DNA of 6,267 nt from assembly GCA_020056895.1 (NCBI GenBank), contig JAGVGV010000678.1, forward strand, positions 1 to 6,267, read 5' to 3'. How positions within the stretch are numbered: position 1 is the stretch's first letter; every line of letters starts with the position of its first letter. Below the pieces are notes generated by a model. It had not been told where the DNA came from and did no database searches. It saw only the letters and a program-made list of their open reading frames with translations. This stretch comes from Deltaproteobacteria bacterium (GTDB lineage Bacteria; Desulfobacterota; Desulfarculia; Adiutricales; JAGVGV01). The position numbers and the translations under genes are program-made. Below, piece by piece: positions 1-5,761 of this stretch.

Positions 1-170
1 TGGCGGTGGTGAAACGGATCATGGAAGGCCATGGGGGCCGGGTGGAAGTGAATTCCACCCCGGGTCAGGGGGCTTGGTTCGTCCTTCATTTTCCATACGA
101 ACGCCGCCGCCCGATCCGCGTCACCCTGCTCGAAGCCCAACCCGGCGTGGACACGGAGTGGTCGCAGTGA
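1..170 (+). CDS. Sensor histidine kinase, C-terminal fragment (5' end cut by the window)
   Basis: Reading from base 3, 55 codons run to a TGA at 168-170. The peptide begins AVVKRIMEGHGGRVEV and continues NSTPGQGAWFVLHFP. This is the end of a GHKL/HATPase_c ATP-binding domain: the helix after the G1 box (the G-L-G-L part lies off the window), the H-G-G-x-[IVL] strand, and the G2 box as G-Q-G-A-x-F followed by the last beta strand. In this family the domain binds ATP and phosphorylates a conserved histidine in the preceding dimerisation helix, which then passes phosphate to a response regulator. A basic, uncharacterised tail of about 22 residues follows the domain. The kinase ends convergently with the minus-strand cluster, 43 bases from its last stop. 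Sensor domain, signal and partner regulator cannot be seen. The kinase assignment is firm; which kinase it is remains unknown. Confidence 0.85.
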   Translation, partial: AVVKRIMEGHGGRVEVNSTPGQGAWFVLHFPYERRRPIRVTLLEAQPGVDTEWSQ

Positions 171-213
171 CGCCGCGTTCGCCATTCTTTCGACCGGCCG
201 TTCCTCCGCCTAA

Positions 214-1152
214 TCAGGCGAAAGCCCGATCCAGGGTTTGATCCCAGGCGGTCAACAGCCGCAAGGCTTCGTCCGGCCGGGCTCGGAACCGGCCCAAGGC
301 CGTTCGGAGAAACCAGGCCGCCGGCCTGGAAATATTCAATTGATGAACGAACGGCCGGTGTTCGATGGGCGGCGTAACTCCGGGAACGGGCGGATACGCC
401 CGGAAGCCGTTCAGGGCATCGAAATACCGGGGGATGAATTCCGGCCAACGGATTTGGGAAAGCGGTCCCGAGGCCAGCCGACGTTCCAGGCCATACCGGT
501 CCCGTTCCGGAACCAACGGCTGAACCAGCACCGCCCAATCCTTGAAAAAAACATCCCGATCCAGGCCGCCGGGGCATTCGGCCATGAGGCCCGCCGCCAC
601 GACGGGACCCCACAGCAACAAGGGGAACACCGGATTGGCCCGGGGGCTGGAATAGGCGAAGGTGTCCAGACCTTCGGCCAGAGCCAGCAGAAAGATTTTC
701 TGGTCCGAAGGGGCTTCCTCCCAAAACAGGGCTTCGCGGCAGAGTTCCCGGCGGCACTTGTCTCCGTATCCGGTCCGGTCCCTCAGATCCCGTCCACCGT
801 GGCGAGCCGGATGAAGCAGACAGCCGGCCAGGGTTCCAACCTCGTCCAGAAACCCCAGACCCCAGCAGGCCTCCCCGGATATTTCCCCGGCATGAATCCG
901 ATTGTATTCCAGCTTTTTTCGGTTTTCCTGAAAGACCGGGATCAGCCGTTCCCTATCGGCCAGGGTGTCGTATCCCGGGGGGCGGATGGGCGGGCAGCAA
1001 CCGAAGCAGGCCCGCTCTTCGTCCGGTCGGCAGAGCATCGAATACCGTCCGGCCGGGACGGCTGGGCCGGAGGACGGGGCTTCACCGGAACTCTCGGATT
1101 GGCCAGCGAACAGTGGGTGATTGGGAGGGCAGTTCATGTCGGGTCGGACCAT
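214..1152 (-). CDS. Cysteine-rich protein of unknown function, possible metal or Fe-S binding
   Basis: A 312-aa protein I cannot assign to a named family. The N-terminal half carries a cysteine pattern: C41, then C49-x2-C52-C53, then C96, C111 with H114 (CLLHP), C133 and C138 (spacing C-x4-C). C8 and C193 are additional. CxxCC followed by spaced cysteines recalls YkgJ-type Zn/Fe-chelating proteins (PF03692), but the similarity is only in the pattern. Aromatic and charged stretches fill the C-terminal half, with no signal peptide and no convincing membrane segment, so a cytoplasmic location is likely. I chose the ATG at 1150-1152, 19 bases after the PIN gene stop; its Shine-Dalgarno (GCAGG at 1158-1162 on the complement) is weak. 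ATGs at residues 6 and 39 are alternatives, and the sequence before residue 39 is low in complexity. The minus frame is preferred over the overlapping 323-codon plus frame because its composition is protein-like and its cysteines are patterned. It may be cotranscribed with the two upstream genes, without being functionally tied to them. Confidence 0.72.
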   Translation of the reverse strand: MVRPDMNCPPNHPLFAGQSESSGEAPSSGPAVPAGRYSMLCRPDEERACFGCCPPIRPPGYDTLADRERLIPVFQENRKKLEYNRIHAGEISGEACWGLGFLDEVGTLAGCLLHPARHGGRDLRDRTGYGDKCRRELCREALFWEEAPSDQKIFLLALAEGLDTFAYSSPRANPVFPLLLWGPVVAAGLMAECPGGLDRDVFFKDWAVLVQPLVPERDRYGLERRLASGPLSQIRWPEFIPRYFDALNGFRAYPPVPGVTPPIEHRPFVHQLNISRPAAWFLRTALGRFRARPDEALRLLTAWDQTLDRAFA

Positions 1153-1169
1153 TCCGGCCTGCTTTTTTT
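1140..1169 (+). terminator. Terminator-shaped hairpin plus T7 on the + strand, over the start of the cysteine-rich gene
   Basis: GGTCGGA at 1142-1148 pairs with TCCGGCC at 1153-1159 (one G-T pair) around the loop CCAT. Pairs 1141-1160 (G-T) and 1140-1161 (C-G) extend the stem to 9, and seven Ts follow at 1163-1169. The shape is that of an intrinsic terminator for rightward transcription, yet no convincing rightward gene precedes it after base 170. It could stop antisense transcription running out of the kinase gene. On the minus strand the same stem places the ATG at 1150-1152 in its loop, so it may instead affect translation of that gene, or be chance. Confidence 0.4.
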
Positions 1170-1171
1170 GA

Positions 1172-1705
1172 TCACGAACGGGACCGGCGGCCCTTTTGTC
1201 CGTGAATGATTTCCTTGAAAGCCAAAACGATGCTGTCGGTGATATGCATCGGATTTGACCGCTGAATCGCCACGGCGATTAGTTCAGCCTCCACGGCTGA
1301 AATGCCTCCCGCATTGTACACTTCGGCGAGAAGTTGGAGCCCCCAAAGCAAAGGAACTCCTTCCTGGTCGCAGACCTTTCTTAGGCTTTTGTCGTTGGTC
1401 ACGCAAATGAAACCCTGCCGCTTGGCCGTAAGCAGGCAAAGCCGATCCTGGAACGATATCGGTCCGGAATGGGCGGCGGCCGTGAAAGCATCTTCAAGCT
1501 CGGGCTCGACGATGATTATACCAAGTTCGACCAGCTCGTTTTCATCCTTGATATCGTTGACCTCATCGACCACCGGGCTGGCCACGAAAAGTGGCCCGAC
1601 ATGCTTAACGACCAGTTCCAGTAACGCCCTTTCCACCTTGATGAAATCGATCAGAACGCAGGCGTCCATGAGCATGGGGCTACGCGCCGGAAAGCGGCGC
1701 TTCAC
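1172..1705 (-). CDS. PIN-domain protein, putative RNase toxin of a toxin-antitoxin module
   Basis: This 177-aa protein has the acidic residues of a PIN nuclease in order: D14 in MDACVLIDF (with D20), E48 in PVVDEV, D87 in SFQDRLCLLTAKRQG, and D105 in the terminal VTNDKSLRKV motif. PIN domains are Mg2+-dependent RNases, and many are VapC-like toxins that cleave tRNA or rRNA. The layout, with a short helical tail after the TND motif (LLWGLQLLAEVYNAGGIS), resembles the DUF3368/COG2405 branch more than classical VapC; that placement is inference. Its GTG start at 1703-1705 overlaps the TGA of the preceding gene as GTGA, which implies translational coupling. No clear independent Shine-Dalgarno is visible. 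In-frame ATGs at residues 11 and 13, just before the first catalytic Asp, are alternative starts. With an XRE-peptidase gene directly upstream, a toxin role is likely. All four expected acidic positions are present, so it should be active. Confidence 0.87.
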   Translation of the reverse strand: MKRRFPARSPMLMDACVLIDFIKVERALLELVVKHVGPLFVASPVVDEVNDIKDENELVELGIIIVEPELEDAFTAAAHSGPISFQDRLCLLTAKRQGFICVTNDKSLRKVCDQEGVPLLWGLQLLAEVYNAGGISAVEAELIAVAIQRSNPMHITDSIVLAFKEIIHGQKGRRSRS

Positions 1706-2814
1706 AGGGTGACCGCCCAGTTGCGCATAAGATCGTACATCTCTTCGATACCGATCCGAAGCATTTCCGCTCCCCGGTTCACCGAAATAAGCTCCTTTTC
1801 CACGGCCTCCCGGATTAAACGATGGAAACGGCCTTCCATGAAATCGAATCGTTGCATTCCAAAAGGTTCAGCCGAGCTGACGCCCATGGGTTCTTCCTTG
1901 AAGGGAAGTTTACGGCCAGAGCGATGTTGATACTCGATATTGAACTTCTGCCAAATGGACTTGTCCACGAAACCTTGATCCTGAAGACGCCGTAAAACGG
2001 TCTTGTAACTGACCCGGAAAAAAGCCTTGACCTTGAAAACCCGGTTTACGAAGTGGAGCCCCGCCGCTTCGTTCCATTCCACGCGGAACCCTTCATCCGG
2101 CATCAGGAAATGCCCCGCGAACCGGTCAGCTTCGTGTTCCTCTTCCTTGTTTTCGTTCACCTGAGCGACGTCGTACGCATCATTGTGCAGCATCAGATGA
2201 CCAAGTTCGTGGGCGGCGCTGAAAATACGCCGCTCCACCGGAATCCGGTTCCAGGTGTTCACCACAACGGCCGGCCCGCCGTCCTCCTCGCCCACCGAAA
2301 GACCGAAAAAGCCTTCGGAACCCATGGACAAAGGAAGAACCTTTATACCTTCGCGTTCAAGCAGACCACAGAGGTCGGGGATGGGTTCGGTGGGGTTCAG
2401 TTTCAGTTGGGTACGACAAAGCCCCGCCGCCTCCTCGATGCGCTCCCGGGAACAACGCGCCCGAACCGCTTCAAGATTGAACGGAATCCGTTGGCTCAAA
2501 ATATCTTCAAGGTAGTTGAAATCATCCAATTTTCTCGATACTTCGGCCAGGATGTTTTCGCGGTTCCGCATTCGCTTGGCGGACCGGAATCGGATGATAC
2601 GTGGTTCACGGACAGGCAAAAAGAGATCCTCAAGACGAACATCAAGCGCCCTGGCGATGGCCTGCAGGGTTCTCATACGAGGCTTGGTCCGCTCGAGTTC
2701 AAGATTTTTTACGGCCGGCAGGGAAAGACCCGCGCCGTCCGCCAAAGCCTCCTGGCTCAGGCGCTTAGCGACCCTGAACCGCCGGATATTTTGGGCGAGC
2801 GCTTTAGGATTCAT
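1702..2814 (-). CDS. XRE-family regulator fused to ImmA/IrrE-type zinc metallopeptidase, putative antitoxin
   Basis: This 370-aa protein has three visible parts. Residues about 8-65 form a Cro/C1-type helix-turn-helix (RLSQEALADGAGLSL, then KNLELERTKPRMRTLQAIARALDV). Residues about 130-260 form an ImmA/IrrE (COG2856) metallopeptidase: HELGH at 202-206 supplies two zinc-binding His and the catalytic Glu, and the EADRFA helix (E228 onward) supplies the third ligand. Residues about 270-370 form a helical tail ending in VEKELISVNRGAEMLRIGI, which resembles a short antitoxin-like HTH. In known systems (Bacillus ImmA, Deinococcus IrrE) such peptidases cut a repressor to switch on stress or mobile-element genes; when fused to XRE they are often found beside toxins. 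Here the protein probably represses its own promoter and neutralises the PIN protein. The ATG at 2812-2814 has AGGAGA 7 bases upstream and a close promoter. Its stop overlaps the PIN start by 4 bases. The domain call is firm; the antitoxin role is inferred. Confidence 0.9.
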   Translation of the reverse strand: MNPKALAQNIRRFRVAKRLSQEALADGAGLSLPAVKNLELERTKPRMRTLQAIARALDVRLEDLFLPVREPRIIRFRSAKRMRNRENILAEVSRKLDDFNYLEDILSQRIPFNLEAVRARCSRERIEEAAGLCRTQLKLNPTEPIPDLCGLLEREGIKVLPLSMGSEGFFGLSVGEEDGGPAVVVNTWNRIPVERRIFSAAHELGHLMLHNDAYDVAQVNENKEEEHEADRFAGHFLMPDEGFRVEWNEAAGLHFVNRVFKVKAFFRVSYKTVLRRLQDQGFVDKSIWQKFNIEYQHRSGRKLPFKEEPMGVSSAEPFGMQRFDFMEGRFHRLIREAVEKELISVNRGAEMLRIGIEEMYDLMRNWAVTL

Positions 2815-2821
2815 GAATACT

Positions 2822-2827
2822 TCTCCT
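2822..2827 (-). promoter_or_regulatory. Shine-Dalgarno of the XRE-peptidase gene
   Basis: The complement reads AGGAGA, 7 bases before the ATG at 2812-2814. It fixes this start and leaves a leader of only about 15 bases from the predicted transcription start. Confidence 0.8.
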
Positions 2828-2836
2828 GCTTATCAA

Positions 2837-2864
2837 AATATACCAAGTCATAATTATTTGTCAA
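2837..2864 (-). promoter_or_regulatory. Sigma70-type promoter of the XRE-peptidase/PIN operon
   Basis: On the minus strand a perfect -35 TTGACA (complement of 2859-2864) is followed after 16 bases by TATATT (complement of 2837-2842), 5 of 6 to the TATAAT consensus. A one-base shift to ATATTT would give a 17-base spacer. Transcription should start near base 2830, placing the Shine-Dalgarno almost at the 5' end of the mRNA. The surrounding 50 bases are AT-rich in an otherwise GC-rich region, as expected of a strong promoter. This is the only clear promoter seen for the three minus-strand genes. Confidence 0.72.
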
Positions 2865-2872
2865 GTGGTATA
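2839..2872. promoter_or_regulatory. Inverted repeat, probable autoregulatory operator
   Basis: TATACCA at 2839-2845 and TGGTATA at 2866-2872 are perfect reverse complements separated by 20 bases, so half-site centres are 27 bases apart. One arm covers most of the -10 and the other lies just upstream of the -35 of the XRE gene promoter, so bound protein would block RNA polymerase. CAAGT also occurs twice directly between or beside the arms. The natural candidate ligand is the XRE protein encoded immediately downstream, as in most XRE-controlled toxin-antitoxin operons; no binding data are available here. Confidence 0.6.
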
Positions 2873-3054
2873 ATAAGATCATGTACGGGCGATGTTTCGA
2901 TCCGCCCCCCTCCTTCGGTTAATGGGCCAAGTTCCTCGCCCAATGCCGCCCCTATCCGCGGGGCGCCGGCCGGGGAGGCCGGCGGCGGGGGATGCCCCTT
3001 GCCCTTCGAAGTCGGTATCTCCGTCCCCCGTAATGTCCGCCGGCGCCGCCGGCC
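2873..3054. other. Non-coding GC-rich spacer with overlapping hairpins
   Basis: No protein-like reading frame with a ribosome binding site is seen here; the ATG at 2881 opens only 13 codons. The stretch from 2947 is extremely GC-rich and self-complementary. CGCCCC at 2947-2952 pairs with GGGGCG at 2960-2965. An 8-bp stem with a 5-base loop forms between 2964-2971 and 2977-2984. The 11-base arm at 2977-2987 is also the perfect reverse complement of 3044-3054. None of these stems is followed by a T run, so they do not look like intrinsic terminators. The role is unknown: insulation between divergent promoters, a short interspersed palindrome, or a structured leader are all possible. Confidence 0.5.
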
Positions 3055-3083
3055 TTGACAGGGGGGGAAGGGATTCTTACTTT
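3055..3083 (+). promoter_or_regulatory. Candidate sigma70-type promoter of clpB
   Basis: TTGACA at 3055-3060 is followed after a 17-base spacer by TACTTT at 3078-3083, which keeps the T, A and final T that matter most in a -10 box. The start of transcription would be near 3090, giving a leader of about 38 bases. No CIRCE element (HrcA operator) and no good heat-shock sigma32 match (CTTGAA plus CCCCAT) was found, so heat induction is not explained by this site alone. The -10 is weak. Confidence 0.42.
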
Positions 3084-3112
3084 TCAGGCCAGGTGAAAAA
3101 ACTCCTGATTTC

Positions 3113-3118
3113 GGAGGA
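3113..3118 (+). promoter_or_regulatory. Shine-Dalgarno of clpB
   Basis: GGAGGA, with 9 bases between it and the ATG at 3128-3130. It supports this start, which also matches the usual ClpB amino terminus (MRFDRMTVKSQEA). CTCC at 3102-3105 could pair with GGAG at 3113-3116 and partly hide the site. Confidence 0.75.
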
Positions 3119-3127
3119 TTACATATC

Positions 3128-5701
3128 ATGCGGTTCGACCGGATGACCGTCAAATCCCAGGAAGCCGTCCAGGCGGCCCAAAGCCTGGCGGAAAAAAGGG
3201 GACATTCCCAAATCGAGCCCGCCCACTTGGCCAAAGTGCTCTTGGATCAGCCCGAAGGAGTGGTTCGGCCCATCCTGCAAAAGCTGGGTGCGCCCATCAG
3301 CCGCTTGTCCGGCGAAATGGAAGCCCTGTTGAACAAGCTGCCGCAGGTTCAGGGGGGCGCGGTTCAGGTTTTTATATCGACCGAACTGAAAAAGGTGTTT
3401 GATATCGCGTTTGCTGAAGCCGAAAAAATGAAGGACGAATACGTAAGCACCGAGCACCTGTTGCTGGCCATCCTGGCCGTGGCGGACAATCCGGCGGCCA
3501 AGGTTATGGCCCTGGCCGGGGTCACCCGCGACGGCGTGTTCAAGGCGCTGGTGGATGTCCGCGGGGCGCAACGGGTCACCGACCCCAACGCCGAAGACAA
3601 GTACCAGGCCCTTCAAAAATACGCCAAGGATCTGACCGACCTGGCCCGGCAGGGCAAACTGGACCCGGTGATCGGCCGGGACAAAGAAATCCGGCGGGTG
3701 ATCCAGGTGCTTTCCCGCCGGACCAAAAACAATCCCGTCCTGATCGGCGAACCGGGCGTGGGCAAAACCGCCATCGTGGAAGGCCTCGCCGGCCGGATCA
3801 AGGACGGCGACGTACCCGAAGGCCTGAAAAACAAAAGGGTTCTCACTCTGGACATGGGCGCCCTGGTAGCCGGCGCCAAGTACCGGGGCGAGTTCGAAGA
3901 CCGGCTGAAAGCCGTGCTGAAAGAAGTGGAACAGGCCGCCGGTGAGGTTATCCTGTTTATCGACGAAATGCATACCCTGGTGGGCGCGGGCCGGGCCGAA
4001 GGGTCCATGGACGCATCGAACATGCTCAAACCCGCTCTGGCCCGAGGCATGCTCCGGTGCGTGGGCGCCACCACCATCAAGGAGTACCGCCAGAATATCG
4101 AAAAGGACGCCGCGTTGGAACGTCGGTTCCAGCCGGTGCTGGTGGCCGAACCATCGGTCGAGGACACCATCAGCATCCTTCGGGGGTTGAAGGAGCGGTA
4201 CGAAATCCACCACGGCGTGACCATCAAGGACGGCGCCCTGGTGGCGGCGGCCACGCTTTCGCACCGGTACATCACCGACCGCTTTCTGCCGGACAAGGCC
4301 ATTGACCTGATTGACGAAGCCGCCAGCCGGCTACGGATCGAAATCGACAGCCTGCCGGCGGAACTGGACGAAGCCGAACGCCGCCGCATCCAGCTCGAGA
4401 TCGAACGGGAAGCGTTGCGCCGGGAAAAAGACGCCGCGTCCCGGGAACGGTTGGACCGGCTTGAAAAGGAACTGGCGGACTTGGCCGAAGAAACCGGGAG
4501 GCTCCGGACTCAGTGGCAGGCGGAAAAGGATGCCATCGGCCGGGCTGGGGGTTTGAGGGAACAAGTGGAAAAGGCTCGGGCGGACCTGGAAAACGCCCAG
4601 CGGGCGGGGGATTATACTCGGGCTTCGGAGATTCTATATGGCCGGCTGCCGGCCCTGGAAGCCGAGCTGACCCGGTTGGACGCCAAGCCTGCGGACGGCG
4701 CCCGGATGCTGAAGGAAGAAGTGGACGCGGACGACATTGCCTCTATTGTGGCCAAATGGACCGGGGTGCCGGTGCAGCGGCTTTTGGAGGGAGAACGGGA
4801 AAAGCTGATCCACATGGAAGACCGTTTGAGCCGGCGGGTGGTGGGGCAAAAGGAAGCGGTGGAAGCCGTGTCCCGAGCGGTCCGGCGGGCCCGGGCCGGG
4901 ATCCAGGACCCCAACCGGCCGGTCGGATCGTTCATTTTCATGGGCCCCACGGGCGTGGGTAAAACCGAACTGGCCCGGAGCCTGGCCGAATTCATGTTCG
5001 ATGACGAAGCGGCCATGATCCGGCTGGATATGTCCGAATTCATGGAAAAACATTCGGTGGCCCGGTTGATCGGAGCGCCTCCGGGGTACGTGGGGTACGA
5101 CGAAGGAGGATACCTGACCGAAGCGGTTCGGCGGCGGCCCTATGCCGTAATCCTTTTCGACGAAGTGGAAAAGGCTCATCTGGATGTCTTCAACGCCTTG
5201 TTACAGATATTGGACGACGGCCGAATGACCGACGGCCAGGGCCGGACCGTGGATTTCAAGAACGCCATCCTAATCATGACCAGCAACATCGGCTCCCAGT
5301 GGATCACGGACCTGGGCGGCCGGGAGCCGGAAGAGATGCATCGGCGGGTCATGGAAGCGCTCCGCGCCCACTTCAAGCCCGAATTCCTGAATCGCGTGGA
5401 CGATATCGTGATTTTCCATTCCCTGGGACGGGAAGAGATCGGCCGGATCGTGGATATTCAAATGAACCTCTTGAACCGGCGGCTGGCGGATCATAAACTG
5501 TCCTTGGAACTGGACGATTCGGCGCGGGCCTTTTTGGCCAGGGAAGGATGGGACCCGGTGTACGGCGCCCGGCCGCTGAAAAGGGCCATCCAGCGGCACG
5601 TTCACGACGCCCTGGCCACGGCCATGCTCCAGGGCGGATTCAAACCCGGCGACGTGGTCCGCGTTTCGGCCGGAGACGAAGGCTTGGTCTTCACCGCGTG
5701 A
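3128..5701 (+). CDS. clpB: ATP-dependent chaperone ClpB (Hsp100 protein disaggregase)
   Basis: This 857-aa protein has full ClpB length and architecture. The N domain spans about residues 1-145 with two Clp-N repeats. AAA+ domain 1 has Walker A GEPGVGKT at 207-214, pore loop KYRG at 251-254, Walker B FIDE at 277-280, sensor GATT at 313-316 and arginine fingers R332/R333. The coiled-coil middle domain, about 400-530, is specific to ClpB/Hsp104 and needed for DnaK cooperation. AAA+ domain 2 has Walker A GPTGVGKT at 606-613, pore loop GYVGYDEGG at 653-661, Walker B FDE at 677-679, sensor 1 N720 and sensor 2 GARPLKR at 813-819. It acts in the cytoplasm as a hexamer that threads aggregated proteins through its pore for refolding with DnaK/DnaJ/GrpE. 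The long middle domain excludes ClpA/ClpC, and no ClpP-binding IGF/IGL loop was noticed. All catalytic residues are intact. The next gene, hsp20, lies 60 bases downstream and probably shares its mRNA. Confidence 0.98.
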   Translation: MRFDRMTVKSQEAVQAAQSLAEKRGHSQIEPAHLAKVLLDQPEGVVRPILQKLGAPISRLSGEMEALLNKLPQVQGGAVQVFISTELKKVFDIAFAEAEKMKDEYVSTEHLLLAILAVADNPAAKVMALAGVTRDGVFKALVDVRGAQRVTDPNAEDKYQALQKYAKDLTDLARQGKLDPVIGRDKEIRRVIQVLSRRTKNNPVLIGEPGVGKTAIVEGLAGRIKDGDVPEGLKNKRVLTLDMGALVAGAKYRGEFEDRLKAVLKEVEQAAGEVILFIDEMHTLVGAGRAEGSMDASNMLKPALARGMLRCVGATTIKEYRQNIEKDAALERRFQPVLVAEPSVEDTISILRGLKERYEIHHGVTIKDGALVAAATLSHRYITDRFLPDKAIDLIDEAASRLRIEIDSLPAELDEAERRRIQLEIEREALRREKDAASRERLDRLEKELADLAEETGRLRTQWQAEKDAIGRAGGLREQVEKARADLENAQRAGDYTRASEILYGRLPALEAELTRLDAKPADGARMLKEEVDADDIASIVAKWTGVPVQRLLEGEREKLIHMEDRLSRRVVGQKEAVEAVSRAVRRARAGIQDPNRPVGSFIFMGPTGVGKTELARSLAEFMFDDEAAMIRLDMSEFMEKHSVARLIGAPPGYVGYDEGGYLTEAVRRRPYAVILFDEVEKAHLDVFNALLQILDDGRMTDGQGRTVDFKNAILIMTSNIGSQWITDLGGREPEEMHRRVMEALRAHFKPEFLNRVDDIVIFHSLGREEIGRIVDIQMNLLNRRLADHKLSLELDDSARAFLAREGWDPVYGARPLKRAIQRHVHDALATAMLQGGFKPGDVVRVSAGDEGLVFTA

Positions 5702-5748
5702 CCCTTGGGCCGAGCGGATGGGCGAATACTGAAATTTAAAAAGATCAT

Positions 5749-5754
5749 AGGAGG
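5749..5754 (+). promoter_or_regulatory. Shine-Dalgarno that decides the hsp20 start
   Basis: A perfect AGGAGG, 7 bases before the ATG at 5762-5764. It argues against the longer frame opening at the TTG at 5705, which would add 19 residues with no homology feature and no ribosome binding site. Confidence 0.88.
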
Positions 5755-5761
5755 CCGACGG

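Noticed and set aside
207..220. Hairpin CGCCT-AATC-AGGCG between the convergent ends of the kinase and the cysteine-rich gene, considered as a shared terminator
   Set aside because: The stem is only 5 bp and no T run follows on either strand.
238..1209. A 323-codon open frame on the + strand opposite the cysteine-rich gene
   Set aside because: It is rich in Pro, Arg, Gly and Gln with no recognisable motif or ribosome binding site. The minus frame has patterned cysteines and balanced composition. It is a GC-rich antisense shadow.
3050..3127. Search for CIRCE or sigma32 control of clpB
   Set aside because: No TTAGCACTC-N9-GAGTGCTAA repeat and no CTTGAA/CCCCAT pair at proper spacing was found; only a sigma70-like match is present.
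2854..3234. A 126-codon minus-strand frame through the divergent intergenic region into clpB
   Set aside because: It spans the clpB promoter, Shine-Dalgarno and start; it is Pro/Gly/Arg-rich with no motif and ends in the operator region.
3119..4264. A 381-codon minus-strand frame inside clpB
   Set aside because: It lies opposite the fully conserved ClpB N domain and AAA+ domain 1, and its His/Gln/Phe-rich composition is typical of antisense shadows in GC-rich genes. The 263-codon minus frame at 5270-6061 is rejected for the same reason.
5705..5761. A 19-residue N-terminal extension of the small Hsp from a TTG codon
   Set aside because: There is no Shine-Dalgarno before the TTG, while AGGAGG precedes the ATG at 5762 at ideal spacing, and the shorter protein matches usual Hsp20 length.
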